Shown here piece after piece: positions 10,632 through 22,202 of a DNA stretch of 64,000 nt. Every line of letters starts with the position of its first letter. Position 1 is the first letter of the stretch. The stretch lies in contig JAIOJX010000032.1 of the NCBI GenBank assembly GCA_022376925.1, positions 170,835,979 through 170,899,978 of the forward strand, read 5' to 3'. Below the pieces are notes generated by a model that did no database searches, was not told the origin of the DNA, and saw only the letters and a list, made by a program, of their open reading frames with translations. Position numbers and translations under genes: made by a program. The stretch comes from Tragulus kanchil. Its lineage: Eukaryota > Chordata > Mammalia > Artiodactyla > Tragulidae.

Positions 10632-11624
10632 ATGACAGAACGATGCCCCCCCCCGGCATGAGGTGGAATCTACGCCTCCTCTGAAGCTGCACAGACATGT
10701 GACTACAGGCAGAACGGATGCCGTGTGGCTCCTGTGGCTAGATCAAGGTGACAGGCTCCTCGCTTGGGTCTCCTGGCAGGTGTCACGGTGAGACCTATGA
10801 AGGGAGCTGCTGGGCCAGCCCAAGCTGCTTCAGAGCCCCCCCAGCTGCTGCCACATGACCACAATCTGAAGAGGCATCCAAGCCAAGACGGCCCACCCGA
10901 GCCCTTCCTAAACCCTGACCACCAGACACTGCGGGGACACTAAACTGACAGCTGTTGTTTTCCGGCAACAGCCGTGACAACAGCAATGCAAGCAGTCACG
11001 TAAACACAGGCTGACAGTTGTCAGGGGCTGTAAGCCTTTACCTCTGGGCCAGGTTTCTTTCAAAGAATCATCTTCCAGTCTGCTGCTCGGAGGGTATAGC
11101 CAGGCTGCAAGAATTCTGGGATGTACTGAGGCCCTCGTTGTTCAGCATGAAAACTTCATTTACCCTCTGCACCCCCCCCCTCCTTGGTCTAGGCCCCAAC
11201 CCGCCACCCCTCCAGGGAGTGTCCCTGAGGGTTACACTCCACTAAGAACAAACCAGCCCTCAGCTGCGAGAGGGAAGGGGCAGCTGCTGGGCGGCTGGAG
11301 AGCAGCCAGACCCTGGAGCATTCTACAGACTTCCAGTCAGTCCTGCCGCTGACCCGCTGACCCCGAGTCCCAGCAGCCACACCGCACCGCGTCCTGGAGA
11401 CACGAGGCACATCCGCTCCCCTGGCCTTCGGGAGGCGCCGCAACAGCAACCTGCTTGCTTTCTACTGCCCGACACCACCCCTCCCTCGGGTGCAGCCTCC
11501 CCAGTTCGGCCAAGGTAGTTACTTCACACCAACCTATTTTTCAGCTTCCAAGACATTAGTGACATCTCCGAACTGTTCTACTCTGTACAGTACCCCATTA
11601 CTCAAGGCATCAAAATTCAGTCTT

Positions 11625-11880
11625 GGGCTTCCCTGGTGGTCCAGTGGGTGAGGACACCGCCTTGCAATGCAAGGGGCGCCGGTCCGATCCCTGGCCTGGG
11701 AAGATCCCACGTGCCGTGGAGCGGCTGGACCAATCTGCCCAACTACCGAGCTGGAGCTCTGGAGCGCGTGCGCCCACAGCCGGTGCTCTGCGACAACAGA
11801 GGCCACCGCGATGGGAGGCCCACGCAGACCAAAGAACAAAGATAAATAAATGAAGGATCAACAGGAGTGGCCAAAAAAAA
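11625..11880 (+). mobile_element. Family L SINE (shorter type)
   Basis: Head, body and 'caggagtggccaaaaa' end, without the C-rich extension. Complete version of the fragment at 10502. Confidence 0.85.
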
Positions 11881-11942
11881 AAGCCTCCTCAGTCTTTCTA
11901 CCTGCCTTCCTTTCTGTCAGCTCTGCAGGCTCTGTTCTTATT

Positions 11943-13435
11943 GTTGCTCATTCACTAAGTCATATCTGACTCTTTTCAACCCCAAGGACTGCAGCACGCC
12001 AGACTCCTCTCTCACTTTCTTCCAGTTTGTCCAGCCTCGTGTCCAATGAGTTGGTGATGCCATCCAACCATCGCATCCTCTGCCGTCCCCTTCTCCTCAG
12101 TCTTTCCCAGCATCAGGGTCTTTTCCAATGAGTTGGCTCTTCACATCCAGTGGCCAAAGGATTGGAGCTTCAGCATCACACCTTCCAATGAATATTCAGA
12201 CTTGATTTTCTTTAGGATTGACTGGTTTCACCTCCTCACAGTCAGTCCAAGGGACTCTCAAAAATCTTCTCCAACACCACAGTTCAAAAGTATCAATTCT
12301 TCAGTGCTCAACCTTCTTTATGGTCCAATTCTCACATCCATACACAACTACAGCAAAAATATGGTTTGACTATATGCACCTTTGTTGGCAAAGTGACGTC
12401 TCTGCTTTTGAATATGCTGTTTAGGTCTGTCGTAGCTTTCCTTCCAAGGAGCAAGCATCGTTTAATTCCATGGCAACAGTCACTGTCCTCAGGGATTTGG
12501 GACCCCAAGAAAATAAAGTCTATCACTGTTTCCAATTTTTCCCCGTCTATTTGCTGGGAAGTGATGGGACTGGACACCATGATCTTAGTTTCTTGAATGT
12601 GGAATTTTAAGCCACTCTCCTCTTTTTCACTCTCCTCTTTCACCTTTATCAAGAGGCTCTTTAGTCCCTCTTCATTTTCTGCCATTAGGGTGGTATCATC
12701 CACATATCTGAGATTATTGATATTTCGGGCAGTAATCTTAATTCCAGGTTGAGCTTCATCCAGCCTGGAATTTCGCATGATGTACTCTGCATACATGTTA
12801 AATAAGCAGGATGACAGCATTCAGCCTTGATGTGCTCCTTTCTCAGTTTGGAACCAATCCGTTGTTCCATGTCCGGTTCTAACTGTTGCTTCTTGTCCTG
12901 CACACAGGTTTCTCAGGAGGCAGGTAAGGTGGTCTGGTATTCCTATCTCTTTAAGAATTTTTCAGTTTGTTGTGATCCACACAAAGGTTTTCCTTACTCA
13001 ATGAAGCAGATGTTCTTCTGGAATTCTCTTGCTTTTTCTATGATCCAGTGAATGTTGGCAATTTGATTTCTGGTTCCTCTGCCTTTTCTAAATTCAGCGT
13101 GTATGTCTGGAAGTTCTTGGTTTACGTACTCCTGAAGCCTACTGGAAGGATTTTGAGCACAACCTCACTAGCAGGGGTAAAAACAGCAATTGTCCAGTAG
13201 TCGGAATAGTCTTTGATTTTGGAAAGAAAACTGTCTTTTCCCAGTCCTGTGGTCACTGCTGCGTTTTCCAAATTTGCTAGTATACTGAATGTAGCACTTT
13301 AACAGCATCATCCTTTAGGATATGAAAGAGCTCAGCTGGAGTTCCATCACTTTCACTACCTCTGTCTGTAGTGACGCTTCCTAAGGCCACTTGACTTCAC
13401 GCTCCAGGAGGTCTGGCTCCAGGTGAGTGACCCAT
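11943..13435 (-). mobile_element. BovB (RTE) LINE fragment with reverse-transcriptase coding remnant
   Basis: The minus strand carries a broken reverse transcriptase. Around 12332-12820 the open frame contains 'YVDDTTLMAENEEGLKSLL', the RTE YxDD catalytic motif region, preceded by 'NMYAEYIMRNSRLDEAQPG'. Frameshifts and stops interrupt the rest, so it is a dead copy. BovB is a hallmark of ruminants among mammals, with a patchy distribution thought to reflect horizontal transfer. The right end is uncertain. Confidence 0.85.
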
Positions 13436-13639
13436 CTCACCTCTTCTCCATCTCCAATGCTTAGTTCAGCCTCACGACCACTATAGTATCTTTTAAATGG
13501 CCTTCCTGACTCTTCTCTACACCCTACCTAGGCCTTCCTAATGTTTCAGAATATGTCTCTGTGAGTCCTACGCTAGCATATACTAGGCATTCAGCGAGTT
13601 TAACGATTAGTACTATCATTAAATGATTGGCCCAAGACT

Positions 13640-13735
13640 TTCGTGAGGATTATCTCTTAATTCTCATACCAACCGTATGAGATAAATATTATTCTCACTT
13701 AACAAAGAAAGTAATTTAACAATTACCTATGGAAC
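13640..13735 (+). mobile_element. MIR-like SINE fragment
   Basis: MIR-like text ('ttaattctcataccaaccgt', 'atgagataaatattattctc', then an 'aaagtaatttaac' region) is old and diverged. Copy B is at 14724-14819. Confidence 0.5.
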
Positions 13736-13982
13736 TGAACTGTTCCTTATTTTCCTCTTGCAAAATAGTCTCAATAGTCTTATCCAAGCTCTAAAATTTT
13801 ATTTTCTACAGTTCAAAGGTAAAAAAACTGAAGGCATTCCATAGAACTTACACTAAATACAGATTTTCAAAATCAGACCCTTGTTAATATTGGCATTTAA
13901 CAAAGACTTTATTCCTTCTCGCTAACTCTTTCCATTCCCACTTACTCCTTCTCTTAGATCATGAAACTAAAAGACATGGACC

Positions 13983-14070
13983 AGGGGCGTCCCAGGTGCC
14001 TCAGAATCTACCTGCCAAAACAGGAGACGTGGGATAGATCCCTGGTTCAGGAAGATCCCACATGCTATGG
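13983..14070 (+). mobile_element. CHR-2-like SINE, cut by the duplication 5 junction
   Basis: First 88 bp of the SINE that is complete at 15067-15419. The cut coincides with the end of copy A. Confidence 0.8.
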
Positions 14071-14087
14071 AAGGGATCATGAAACTA

Positions 14088-14519
14088 AAGCAGATGTTCT
14101 TCTGGAATTCTCTTGCTTTTTCTATGATCCAGTGAATGTTGGCAATTTGATTTCTGGTTCCTCTGCCTTTTCTAAATTCAGCGTGTATGTCTGGAAGTTC
14201 TTGGTTTACGTACTCCTGAAGCCTACTGGAAGGATTTTGAGCACAACCTCACTAGCAGGGGTAAAAACAGCAATTGTCCAGTAGTCGGAATAGTCTTTGA
14301 TTTTGGAAAGAAAACTGTCTTTTCCCAGTCCTGTGGTCACTGCTGCGTTTTCCAAATTTGCTAGTATACTGAATGTAGCACTTTAACAGCATCATCCTTT
14401 AGGATATGAAAGAGCTCAGCTGGAGTTCCATCACTTTCACTACCTCTGTCTGTAGTGACGCTTCCTAAGGCCACTTGACTTCACGCTCCAGGAGGTCTGG
14501 CTCCAGGTGAGTGACCCAT
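14088..14519 (-). mobile_element. BovB fragment (copy B of part of 11943-13435)
   Basis: Repeat of the last 430 bp of the BovB fragment, created by duplication 5. Confidence 0.85.
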
Positions 14520-14723
14520 CTCACCTCTTCTCCATCTCCAATGCTTAGTTCAGCCTCACGACCACTATAGTATCTTTTAAATGGCCTTCCTGACTCTTCT
14601 CTACACCCTACCTAGGCCTTCCTAATGTTTCAGAATATGTCTCTGTGAGTCCCACGCTAGCATATACTAGGCATTCAGCGAGTTTAACGATTAGTACTAT
14701 CATTAAATGATTGGCCCAAGACT

Positions 14724-14819
14724 TTCGTGAGGATTATCTCTTAATTCTCATACCAACCGTATGAGATAAATATTATTCTCACTTAACAAAGAAAGTAATT
14801 TAACAATTACCTATGGAAC
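14724..14819 (+). mobile_element. MIR-like fragment (copy B)
   Basis: Repeat of 13640-13735 through duplication 5. Confidence 0.5.
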
Positions 14820-15066
14820 TGAACTGTTCCTTATTTTCCTCTTGCAAAATAGTCTCAATAGTCTTATCCAAGCTCTAAAATTTTATTTTCTACAGTTCAA
14901 AGGTAAAAAAACTGAAGGCATTCCATAGAACTTACACTAAATACAGATTTTCAAAATCAGACCCTTGTTAATATTGGCATTTAACAAAGACTTTATTCCT
15001 TCTCGCTAACTCTTTCCATTCCCACTTACTCCTTCTCTTAGATCATGAAACTAAAAGACATGGACC

Positions 15067-15419
15067 AGGGGCGTCCCAGGTGCCTCAGAATCTACCTGCC
15101 AAAACAGGAGACGTGGGATAGATCCCTGGTTCAGGAAGATCCCACATGCTATGGAGCACCTAACCCTGTGTGCCACAACTACTGAGGCTGTGCTCTAAAG
15201 CCTGGAAACCACAACTGCTCAGCCCATGAGCTTCAGCTACTGAAGCCCAAACGCCTGACAGCCCATGCTCCACAAGGAGAAGGCACTGCAGGGAGAAGCC
15301 CATGCATCACAACTGGAGAGTAGGCCCTGCTCATCACAACTGGAGAAAGCCTACACAGCAAGGAGGACCCAGCACAGCCTACATACATAAGTAAATTTAT
15401 AAAAAATAAATAAATAAAT
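15067..15419 (+). mobile_element. CHR-2/Bov-tA-like composite SINE
   Basis: Head 'gcgtcccaggtgcctcag', 'gaagatcccacatgctatgg', repeated 'ccacaactactgagg' units and an AAAT tail. The target-site duplication 'aaaagacatggacc' (15053-15066) matches 15420-15434 with one inserted and one changed base. Confidence 0.8.
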
Positions 15420-15434
15420 AAAAGGACATGGGCC

Positions 15435-16075
15435 AAGATATAGCTGAGGTAGGAGTCAAGAAAGAAGGGTAAAAACCAAACACCCCCAAAAAGAATGGCG
15501 TCCCAATTACATCAATAGCTATGTTAGCACCGTCATCCTCAAATACTGCACCTTATCCAGTCACAAGGGAGGGTCTCCCAAATGTTCCCAATATGAGATC
15601 TAGGAATAGAAGACTCCCTTCAAGAACGTTCAGATGCAACGCCCTGCCAATCCTCAGTGACTCCTCTACAATGAGAAGTGAGTCACAGCACACAAGTCCA
15701 AAGCTAACAACGAGGATACAACCACCTGTGTGAAACCAGCCTTCGTGTGACACTTGACACACTACCCCGCCCCACATGACTCATACCAGACACAGGGGAC
15801 AGAGCAGAAAGAAAATACGGCCCCGCTTTCTTGGAGCACATAGTGGGCAAGAAGCATTAAATCCTGTGTAAGTCACTCAATCTGTACAACAGGCTGAACA
15901 GGAGCCGCCTCCTAGATGTCCTGCAACGGATGCACTAATCCCAGTGGCTGGCATACAAAATGCATAAATAGCAGCTGTTATTACTGAACAACCACTCAAG
16001 CATTCTTTGAATTATAAGCAGACAAGGAGCTAATAAGTATGGTGGTCTCTGGGGAACTGTGTGACTTAAGAGGAC
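15435..16075. other. Unique stretch, nothing recognised
   Basis: No known repeat or exon recognised. Repeated at 16594-17234. Confidence 0.4.
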
Positions 16076-16225
16076 TAAGGCATTTAGAACTTACACTAAA
16101 TACAGATTTTCAAAATCAGACCCTTGTTAATATTGGCATTTAACAAAGACTTTATTCCTTCTCGCTAACTCTTTCCATTCCCACTTACTCCTTCTCTTAG
16201 ATCATGAAACTAAAAGACATGGACC

Positions 16226-16578
16226 AGGGGCGTCCCAGGTGCCTCAGAATCTACCTGCCAAAACAGGAGACGTGGGATAGATCCCTGGTTCAGGAAGATC
16301 CCACATGCTATGGAGCACCTAACCCTGTGTGCCACAACTACTGAGGCTGTGCTCTAAAGCCTGGAAACCACAACTGCTCAGCCCATGAGCTTCAGCTACT
16401 GAAGCCCAAACGCCTGACAGCCCATGCTCCACAAGGAGAAGGCACTGCAGGGAGAAGCCCATGCATCACAACTGGAGAGTAGGCCCTGCTCATCACAACT
16501 GGAGAAAGCCTACACAGCAAGGAGGACCCAGCACAGCCTACATACATAAGTAAATTTATAAAAAATAAATAAATAAAT
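16226..16578 (+). mobile_element. CHR-2-like SINE (copy B)
   Basis: Repeat of 15067-15419 through duplication 6. Confidence 0.8.
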
Positions 16579-17234
16579 AAAAGGACATGGGCCAAGATAT
16601 AGCTGAGGTAGGAGTCAAGAAAGAAGGGTAAAAACCAAACACCCCCAAAAAGAATGGCGTCCCAATTACATCAATAGCTATGTTAGCACCGTCATCCTCA
16701 AATACTGCACCTTATCCAGTCACAAGGGAGGGTCTCCCAAATGTTCCCAATATGAGATCTAGGAATAGAAGACTCCCTTCAAGAACGTTCAGATGCAACG
16801 CCCTGCCAATCCTCAGTGACTCCTCTACAATGAGAAGTGAGTCACAGCACACAAGTCCAAAGCTAACAACGAGGATACAACCACCTGTGTGAAACCAGCC
16901 TTCGTGTGACACTTGACACACTACCCCGCCCCACATGACTCATACCAGACACAGGGGACAGAGCAGAAAGAAAATACGGCCCCGCTTTCTTGGAGCACAT
17001 AGTGGGCAAGAAGCATTAAATCCTGTGTAAGTCACTCAATCTGTACAACAGGCTGAACAGGAGCCGCCTCCTAGATGTCCTGCAACGGATGCACTAATCC
17101 CAGTGGCTGGCATACAAAATGCATAAATAGCAGCTGTTATTACTGAACAACCACTCAAGCATTCTTTGAATTATAAGCAGACAAGGAGCTAATAAGTATG
17201 GTGGTCTCTGGGGAACTGTGTGACTTAAGAGGAC

Positions 17235-18638
17235 AAAGGTAAGAAACCATACACAGATATATATTTACACACATAGATATACACACACATACAACATACA
17301 TGTGCCTTTTTCAAATTTAGTTGTTTTATATCAATGACATATAACCTATTCAGAATTTTAATTTTAAAAAAAAATGAAAATTTTGACCCGACTAAGAGAC
17401 AAGTACCTATATCTCCACAAAGTCTTCTTCATGAGTCTGCCCCACCTGAGAAGGACTCCCGGGATTCTTGTCATCACTCTGGAGTTTGATGCATGTTCTG
17501 AGGTGGAATGGGGGGTCCACGTCTAGGCCCTACACAGTTGAATGCAGACCTTACACCTGAAAGGCCAAGCTTTCAGCACCCAGTTCTCCTGTTCTCTTCC
17601 ATTTCAAACATTCAACTATTAAAAGCACGACCCGTTCTTTCCACTATAAAAGGTTTACAGAATCTCACACTTTTAATTCTGAACTATTCTGTTTAGTTAC
17701 CTTCCCTCACAGACGGTAAAACATCCAAATACTTTTTAATGAGGAAATTTTATTACATTTCAAGCTAGGTCTGCCTAGCAACAAGTAATAGCCTTATGTC
17801 GGCCTCCTTGTGTTCCCATGGACACAGCCATGGACAACATCAAGAACAGACCCCAGGAGAACCACGCGGAACACAGGACAGAAAACACTGCCGTGAGGTA
17901 CGGAGGGGTGCCCAGCACCCTCCCACTGAAGCCCACTCTCTGCTACCTGCAAGTCCCAAGCCTTCTGTTAGAATCTCCCTCCTTAAACCTACCCTCAACT
18001 CGCGTTTCTGAAAACAACCATCAATAAGAACCAGTAACAACTCCACACCAGAGCTGCGGGCGACCCTGGGCTGTGTGAGCCTGTGCTGCTCCCGGGGTGG
18101 CCCGCAGCTCTTTCCAATGCAGCAAATCTGTCAAACGCGCATGGACACAGGTAGAAACCCATGCTGCGCTTCAAACCTATAATCTGAGGGAAGTGGAATG
18201 TTTTCTTTGGTTTAATAAACCAGTTTTTTTTTTTTTAAACACTGACATGTGAGGTAAAAGAAATACCTAATCCACACTGTAAGGAAGACAACTACTTTAA
18301 ATCTAGCTGTTTATTTCCACTGTTGAAACACTATAAAAACTAAATTTAAATACACTACAACCAGAGAAAATAAAGAAATGCTCCCTCATAGCAGTTTCCT
18401 TTGTTCAAGTTATTTTTCCCAAATTGTAAAACTTCTAACACAGAAAAGATAAAGACCTTTATTTAAACCATTTTTGTCCTAGCAATCTAATAAAATCTAG
18501 AGATTAACAATCCTAAAAGTCGTAAATAAAAAGACAAATCTGTCTTCATAAAATTTAAAACCTAAAAAAAATTTTAATTTCTTAAGAGGCAAACTCCTTC
18601 CATCATCGAAATAAAAGCATTTACAAAACTTGTATCAA
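17235..18638. other. Unique AT-rich stretch; source-like site of a 42 bp inverted match
   Basis: About 1.4 kb without a recognised repeat except a short TA/CA-rich patch at 17260-17302. Positions 17862-17903 are a perfect 42 bp inverted match to DNA inside the BovA2 SINE at 19310-19351. Confidence 0.5.
17862..17903 (+). repeat. 42 bp inverted-repeat partner
   Basis: Begins 'ccacgcggaacacagg' and ends 'ccgtgaggtacgg'. Its exact reverse complement is at 19310-19351, again at 20404-20445, and with one base missing at 21560-21600. Matching stops sharply at both ends. Confidence 0.9.
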
Positions 18639-18908
18639 GGGCTTCCCTGTTGGTCCAGTGGGTAGAGTCCACCTTGCAGTGCAAGGGACATGGGTTCGAT
18701 CCCTGGCCCGGGAAAACCCCACATGCCGAGGAACAGCTGGGTCGGTGTGTCCAATTACAAGCCAGTGCTCTGGAGTGCATCCACCCAGAGCGGGTGTTCT
18801 GCAACGAGAGCACTGTGATAGGAGGTCCACACAGGCCAAAGAACAAAAAAGCTGTATGAAAAATAAACGATGATTCAGAGGCCAAAAATAATAATAAAAA
18901 AAAAAGAA
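18639..18908 (+). mobile_element. Family L SINE, older type
   Basis: Head 'cttccctgttggtccagtgg', B box GGTTCGATCCC and family L body, then 'aggccaaaaataataat'. It lacks the C-rich 3' extension of younger copies. Confidence 0.85.
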
Positions 18909-18935
18909 GAGAAAAATACTTAAAAAAAAAAAAAT

Positions 18936-18954
18936 ATATATATATATATATATA
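18936..18954. repeat. TA microsatellite
   Basis: Short (TA)n run after poly-A. Copy B is at about 20029-20048. Confidence 0.8.
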
Positions 18955-19219
18955 AACCTAGCTAGCTCCTTTAATATATAGAGTCCTCATATATCAGTAA
19001 GAAAACAAAATGGGCAAAAGTCACAAGGCATACACAGAAAAAAAAAATTGGTCCATAAATATATGACTATACAGATACATATATATAAAAGGACTAATAA
19101 TTATTCTTAAAATAAGGACACTTTCAAACTCTTCAGGAATGAGAACATCCTCTGCGGAAGGCAATTTGGTGGTTTCTATCACAATTTTGATCCAACGGTT
19201 CCACTTCTAGGAATCTACT

Positions 19220-19452
19220 GCTGCTGCTGCTGTTCAGTCGTGCCATCCGTCGTGTCTGACTCTTTGCAACTCCATGGACTACAGCCCACAAGGCTCCTCT
19301 ATCCATGGGCCGTACCTCACGGCAGTGTTTTCTGTCCTGTGTTCCGCGTGGAACAGGAGTAGGTTGCCATTTCCTGCTCCAGGGGATCTCCCGGACCCAG
19401 GGATCGAACCCGCTTTTCCTGCGTGGAAGGCTGACTTTCATCACTGAGTCAC
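19220..19452 (-). mobile_element. BovA2 SINE carrying a 42 bp foreign insert
   Basis: Minus-strand BovA2 with the (GCT)n end at 19220 and target-site duplication 'ctaggaatctact' at 19207-19219 and 19453-19465. Between 'ctctatccatggg' and 'aacaggagtaggttgcc' the usual BovA2 bases are replaced by a 42 bp segment that is an inverted copy of 17862-17903. Confidence 0.8.
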
Positions 19453-19729
19453 CTAGGAATCTACTATACGGATAAGTTAACCCATGTGCTTCAATTTTTT
19501 TAGTTTTTCCCAAATTGTAAAACTTCTAACACAGAAAAGATAAAGACCTTTATTTAAACCATTTTTGTCCTAGCAATCTAATAAAATCTAGAGATTAACA
19601 ATCCTAAAAGTCGTAAATAAAAAGACAAATCTGTCTTCATAAAATTTAAAACCTAAAAAAAATTTTAATTTCTTAAGAGGCAAACTCCTTCCATCATCGA
19701 AATAAAAGCATTTACAAAACTTGTATCAA

Positions 19730-19999
19730 GGGCTTCCCTGTTGGTCCAGTGGGTAGAGTCCACCTTGCAGTGCAAGGGACATGGGTTCGATCCCTGGCCC
19801 GGGAAAACCCCACATGCCGAGGAACAGCTGGGTCGGTGTGTCCAATTACAAGCCAGTGCTCTGGAGTGCATCCACCCAGAGCGGGTGTTCTGCAACGAGA
19901 GCACTGTGATAGGAGGTCCACACAGGCCAAAGAACAAAAAAGCTGTATGAAAAATAAACGATGATTCAGAGGCCAAAAATAATAATAAAAAAAAAAGAA
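19730..19999 (+). mobile_element. Family L SINE, older type (copy B)
   Basis: Repeat of 18639-18908 through duplication 7. Confidence 0.85.
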
Positions 20000-20313
20000 G
20001 AGAAAAATACTTAAAATTAAATTAAAAATATATATATATATATATATAAACCTAGCTAGCTCCTTTAATATATAGAGTCCTCATATATCAGTAAGAAAAC
20101 AAAATGGGCAAAAGTCACAAGGCATACACAGAAAAAAAAAATTGGTCCATAAATATATGACTATACAGATACATATATATAAAAGGACTAATAATTATTC
20201 TTAAAATAAGGACACTTTCAAACTCTTCAGGAATGAGAACATCCTCTGCGGAAGGCAATTTGGTGGTTTCTATCACAATTTTGATCCAACGGTTCCACTT
20301 CTAGGAATCTACT

Positions 20314-20547
20314 GCTGCTGCTGCTGTTCAGTCGTGCCATCCGTCGTGTCTGACTCTTTGCAACTCCATGGACTACAGCCCACAAGGCTCCTCTATCCAT
20401 GGGCCGTACCTCACGGCAGTGTTTTCTGTCCTGTGTTCCGCGTGGAACAGGAGTAGGTTGCCATTTCCTGCTCCAGGGGATCTCCCGGACCCAGGGATCG
20501 AACCCGCTTTTCCTGCGTGGAAGGCTGACTCTTCATCACTGAGTCAC
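20314..20547 (-). mobile_element. BovA2 SINE with 42 bp insert (copy B)
   Basis: Repeat of 19220-19452, target-site duplication at 20301-20313 and 20548-20560. Confidence 0.8.
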
Positions 20548-20579
20548 CTAGGAATCTACTATACGGATAAGTTAACCCA

Positions 20580-21032
20580 AGTGAGCAGAGACTGCAAGGA
20601 TCAAGACAACCATGCAAAAGTTGCAACAGAAAATATCAGAAACAAATATATGTTTATCAGTAGGGTCAAATTATGATAAAATCTACACAACACTACATAA
20701 TCATTATGAAGGAAAATAGTTGTCTTTATAGATCATTTCTATATGTGTATATACATACAGGTTAATAAATATATACTGCTTCATTATTTCTCTATATAGG
20801 AGACTGTAGAAGAAACGGGACAGAGGAGGACTTAGAAATTAAAAACAATAGAACACATGCAAAAACAACCACATAGATTTTACTTGGAAAAAAAAAAATT
20901 ATTTAAATATTTAAAAGGCAAGCAATCTGAGAACACATATTTGCAATAGACAACTGTTCATATCTCACATTGATAAAAAAAAAAAAACCATAAAAACCTA
21001 TTTAATGAAGAAAGGACATAGAGACAATTTAC
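20580..21032. other. Unique AT-rich stretch, nothing recognised
   Basis: No element recognised. Repeated at 21736-22186. Confidence 0.4.
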
Positions 21033-21048
21033 AAAAGGGTACGGAGAA

Positions 21049-21372
21049 GGGGGCTTCCCTGGTGGTCCAGTGGGTAAGGACACCGCCTTGCAGTACAAGG
21101 GCCGCTGGTTCGATCCCTGGCCTGGGAAGATCCCACGTGCCACGGAGTGGCTGGACCCATGTGTCCAACTACCGAGCTGGAGCTCTGGAGCGCGTGCGCC
21201 CAGAGCCAGTGCTCTGAGACAACGGAGGCCACCGCGATGGGAGGCCCACATGGGCCAAAGAACAAAGATGAATGAAAAAAATAGATAAATGAAAAGACCA
21301 ATAGAAGTGGCCCGCCCACCCCCCCCTCCCACCCTACCCCCAAAAAATAAAATAAATAAAAATTTTTTTAAA
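21049..21372 (+). mobile_element. Family L SINE, young type
   Basis: Intact head and body, C-rich extension (cgcccacccccccctccc), A/T-rich tail. Target-site duplication at 21033-21048 ('aaaagggtacggagaa') and 21373-21388 (one mismatch). Confidence 0.9.
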
Positions 21373-21524
21373 AAAAGGGTACAGAGAAACTATTTCACCT
21401 CTGGAAGCTGGAAAAATTATTAAACAAGGCACTGTTGTGCTTACTGCATTTATCTATTTGTCTGGAGCCAAAGTTACACAGCAAAGCAGACTGCACCTCA
21501 GCGCTGGAACTGCCCGGACCCCAG

Positions 21525-21701
21525 TGGACTACAGCCCACAAGGCTCCTCTATCCATGGGCCGTACCTCACGGCAGTGTTTTCTGTCCTGTGTTCGCGTGG
21601 AACAGGAGTAGGTTGCCATTTCCTGCTCCAGGGATCTCCCGGACCCAGGGATCGAACCCGCTTTTCCTGCGTGGAAGGCTGACTCTTCATCACTGAGTCA
21701 C
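21525..21701 (-). mobile_element. BovA2 SINE with insert (third, partial copy)
   Basis: Starts in the middle of the element because copy B of duplication 8 starts there. The 42 bp insert has lost one C. Confidence 0.8.
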
Positions 21702-22202
21702 CTAGGAATCTACTATACGGATAAGTTAACCCAAGTGAGCAGAGACTGCAAGGATCAAGACAACCATGCAAAAGTTGCAACAGAAAATATCAGAAACAAA
21801 TATATGTTTATCAGTAGGGTCAAATTATGATAAAATCTACACAACACTACATAATCATTATGAAGGAAAATAGTTGTCTTTATAGATCATTTCTATATGT
21901 GTATATACATACAGGTTAATAAATATATACTGCTTCATTATTTCTCTATATAGGAGACTGTAGAAGAAACGGGACAGAGGAGGACTTAGAAATTAAAAAC
22001 AATAGAACACATGCAAAAACAACCACATAGATTTTACTTGGAAAAAAAAAAATTATTTAAATATTTAAAAGGCAAGCAATCTGAGAACACATATTTGCAA
22101 TAGACAACTGTTCATATCTCACATTGATAAAAAAAAAAAAACCATAAAAACCTATTTAATGAAGAAAGGACATAGAGACAATTTACAAAAGGGTACGGAG
22201 AA

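Larger units (their letters stand above)
9501..11757. repeat. Direct duplication 4 (copies 9501-10631 and 10642-11757)
   Basis: Offset is about 1129 bp, with a 10 bp linker. The first part of copy B is degraded: a run of ten C replaces 'ctccaaccatctcaccct', and further C runs replace mixed bases near 10837 and 11173. The end of copy A is also degraded inside the SINE ('gcaaggcgcggtcc' against 'gcaaggggcgccggtcc'). Confidence 0.95.
13004..15154. repeat. Direct duplication 5 (copies 13004-14070 and 14088-15154)
   Basis: Offset 1084 bp. The 17 bp linker (14071-14087) contains 'gatcatgaaacta', which also occurs within the copy (13958). Boundaries fall inside BovB on the left and inside a SINE on the right. 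One isolated T/C difference (13569 versus 14653). Confidence 0.95.
14926..17234. repeat. Direct duplication 6 (copies 14926-16075 and 16085-17234)
   Basis: Offset 1159 bp, 9 bp linker. Its left 229 bp overlap copy B of duplication 5, so the segment around the CHR-2-like SINE head occurs three times (13842, 14926, 16085). Confidence 0.95.
18413..20579. repeat. Direct duplication 7 (copies 18413-19484 and 19504-20579)
   Basis: Offset 1091 bp, about 19 bp linker. Copies differ in the AT run (poly-A then TA at 18923 versus 'aaattaaattaaa' near 20013) and by 'gactttcatc' versus 'gactcttcatc'. Confidence 0.95.

Noticed and set aside
12332..12820. Reverse-transcriptase-like frame as a host gene or retron
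   Set aside because: The 'YVDDTTLMA' motif and flanking sequence are BovB LINE; the frame is broken on both sides.
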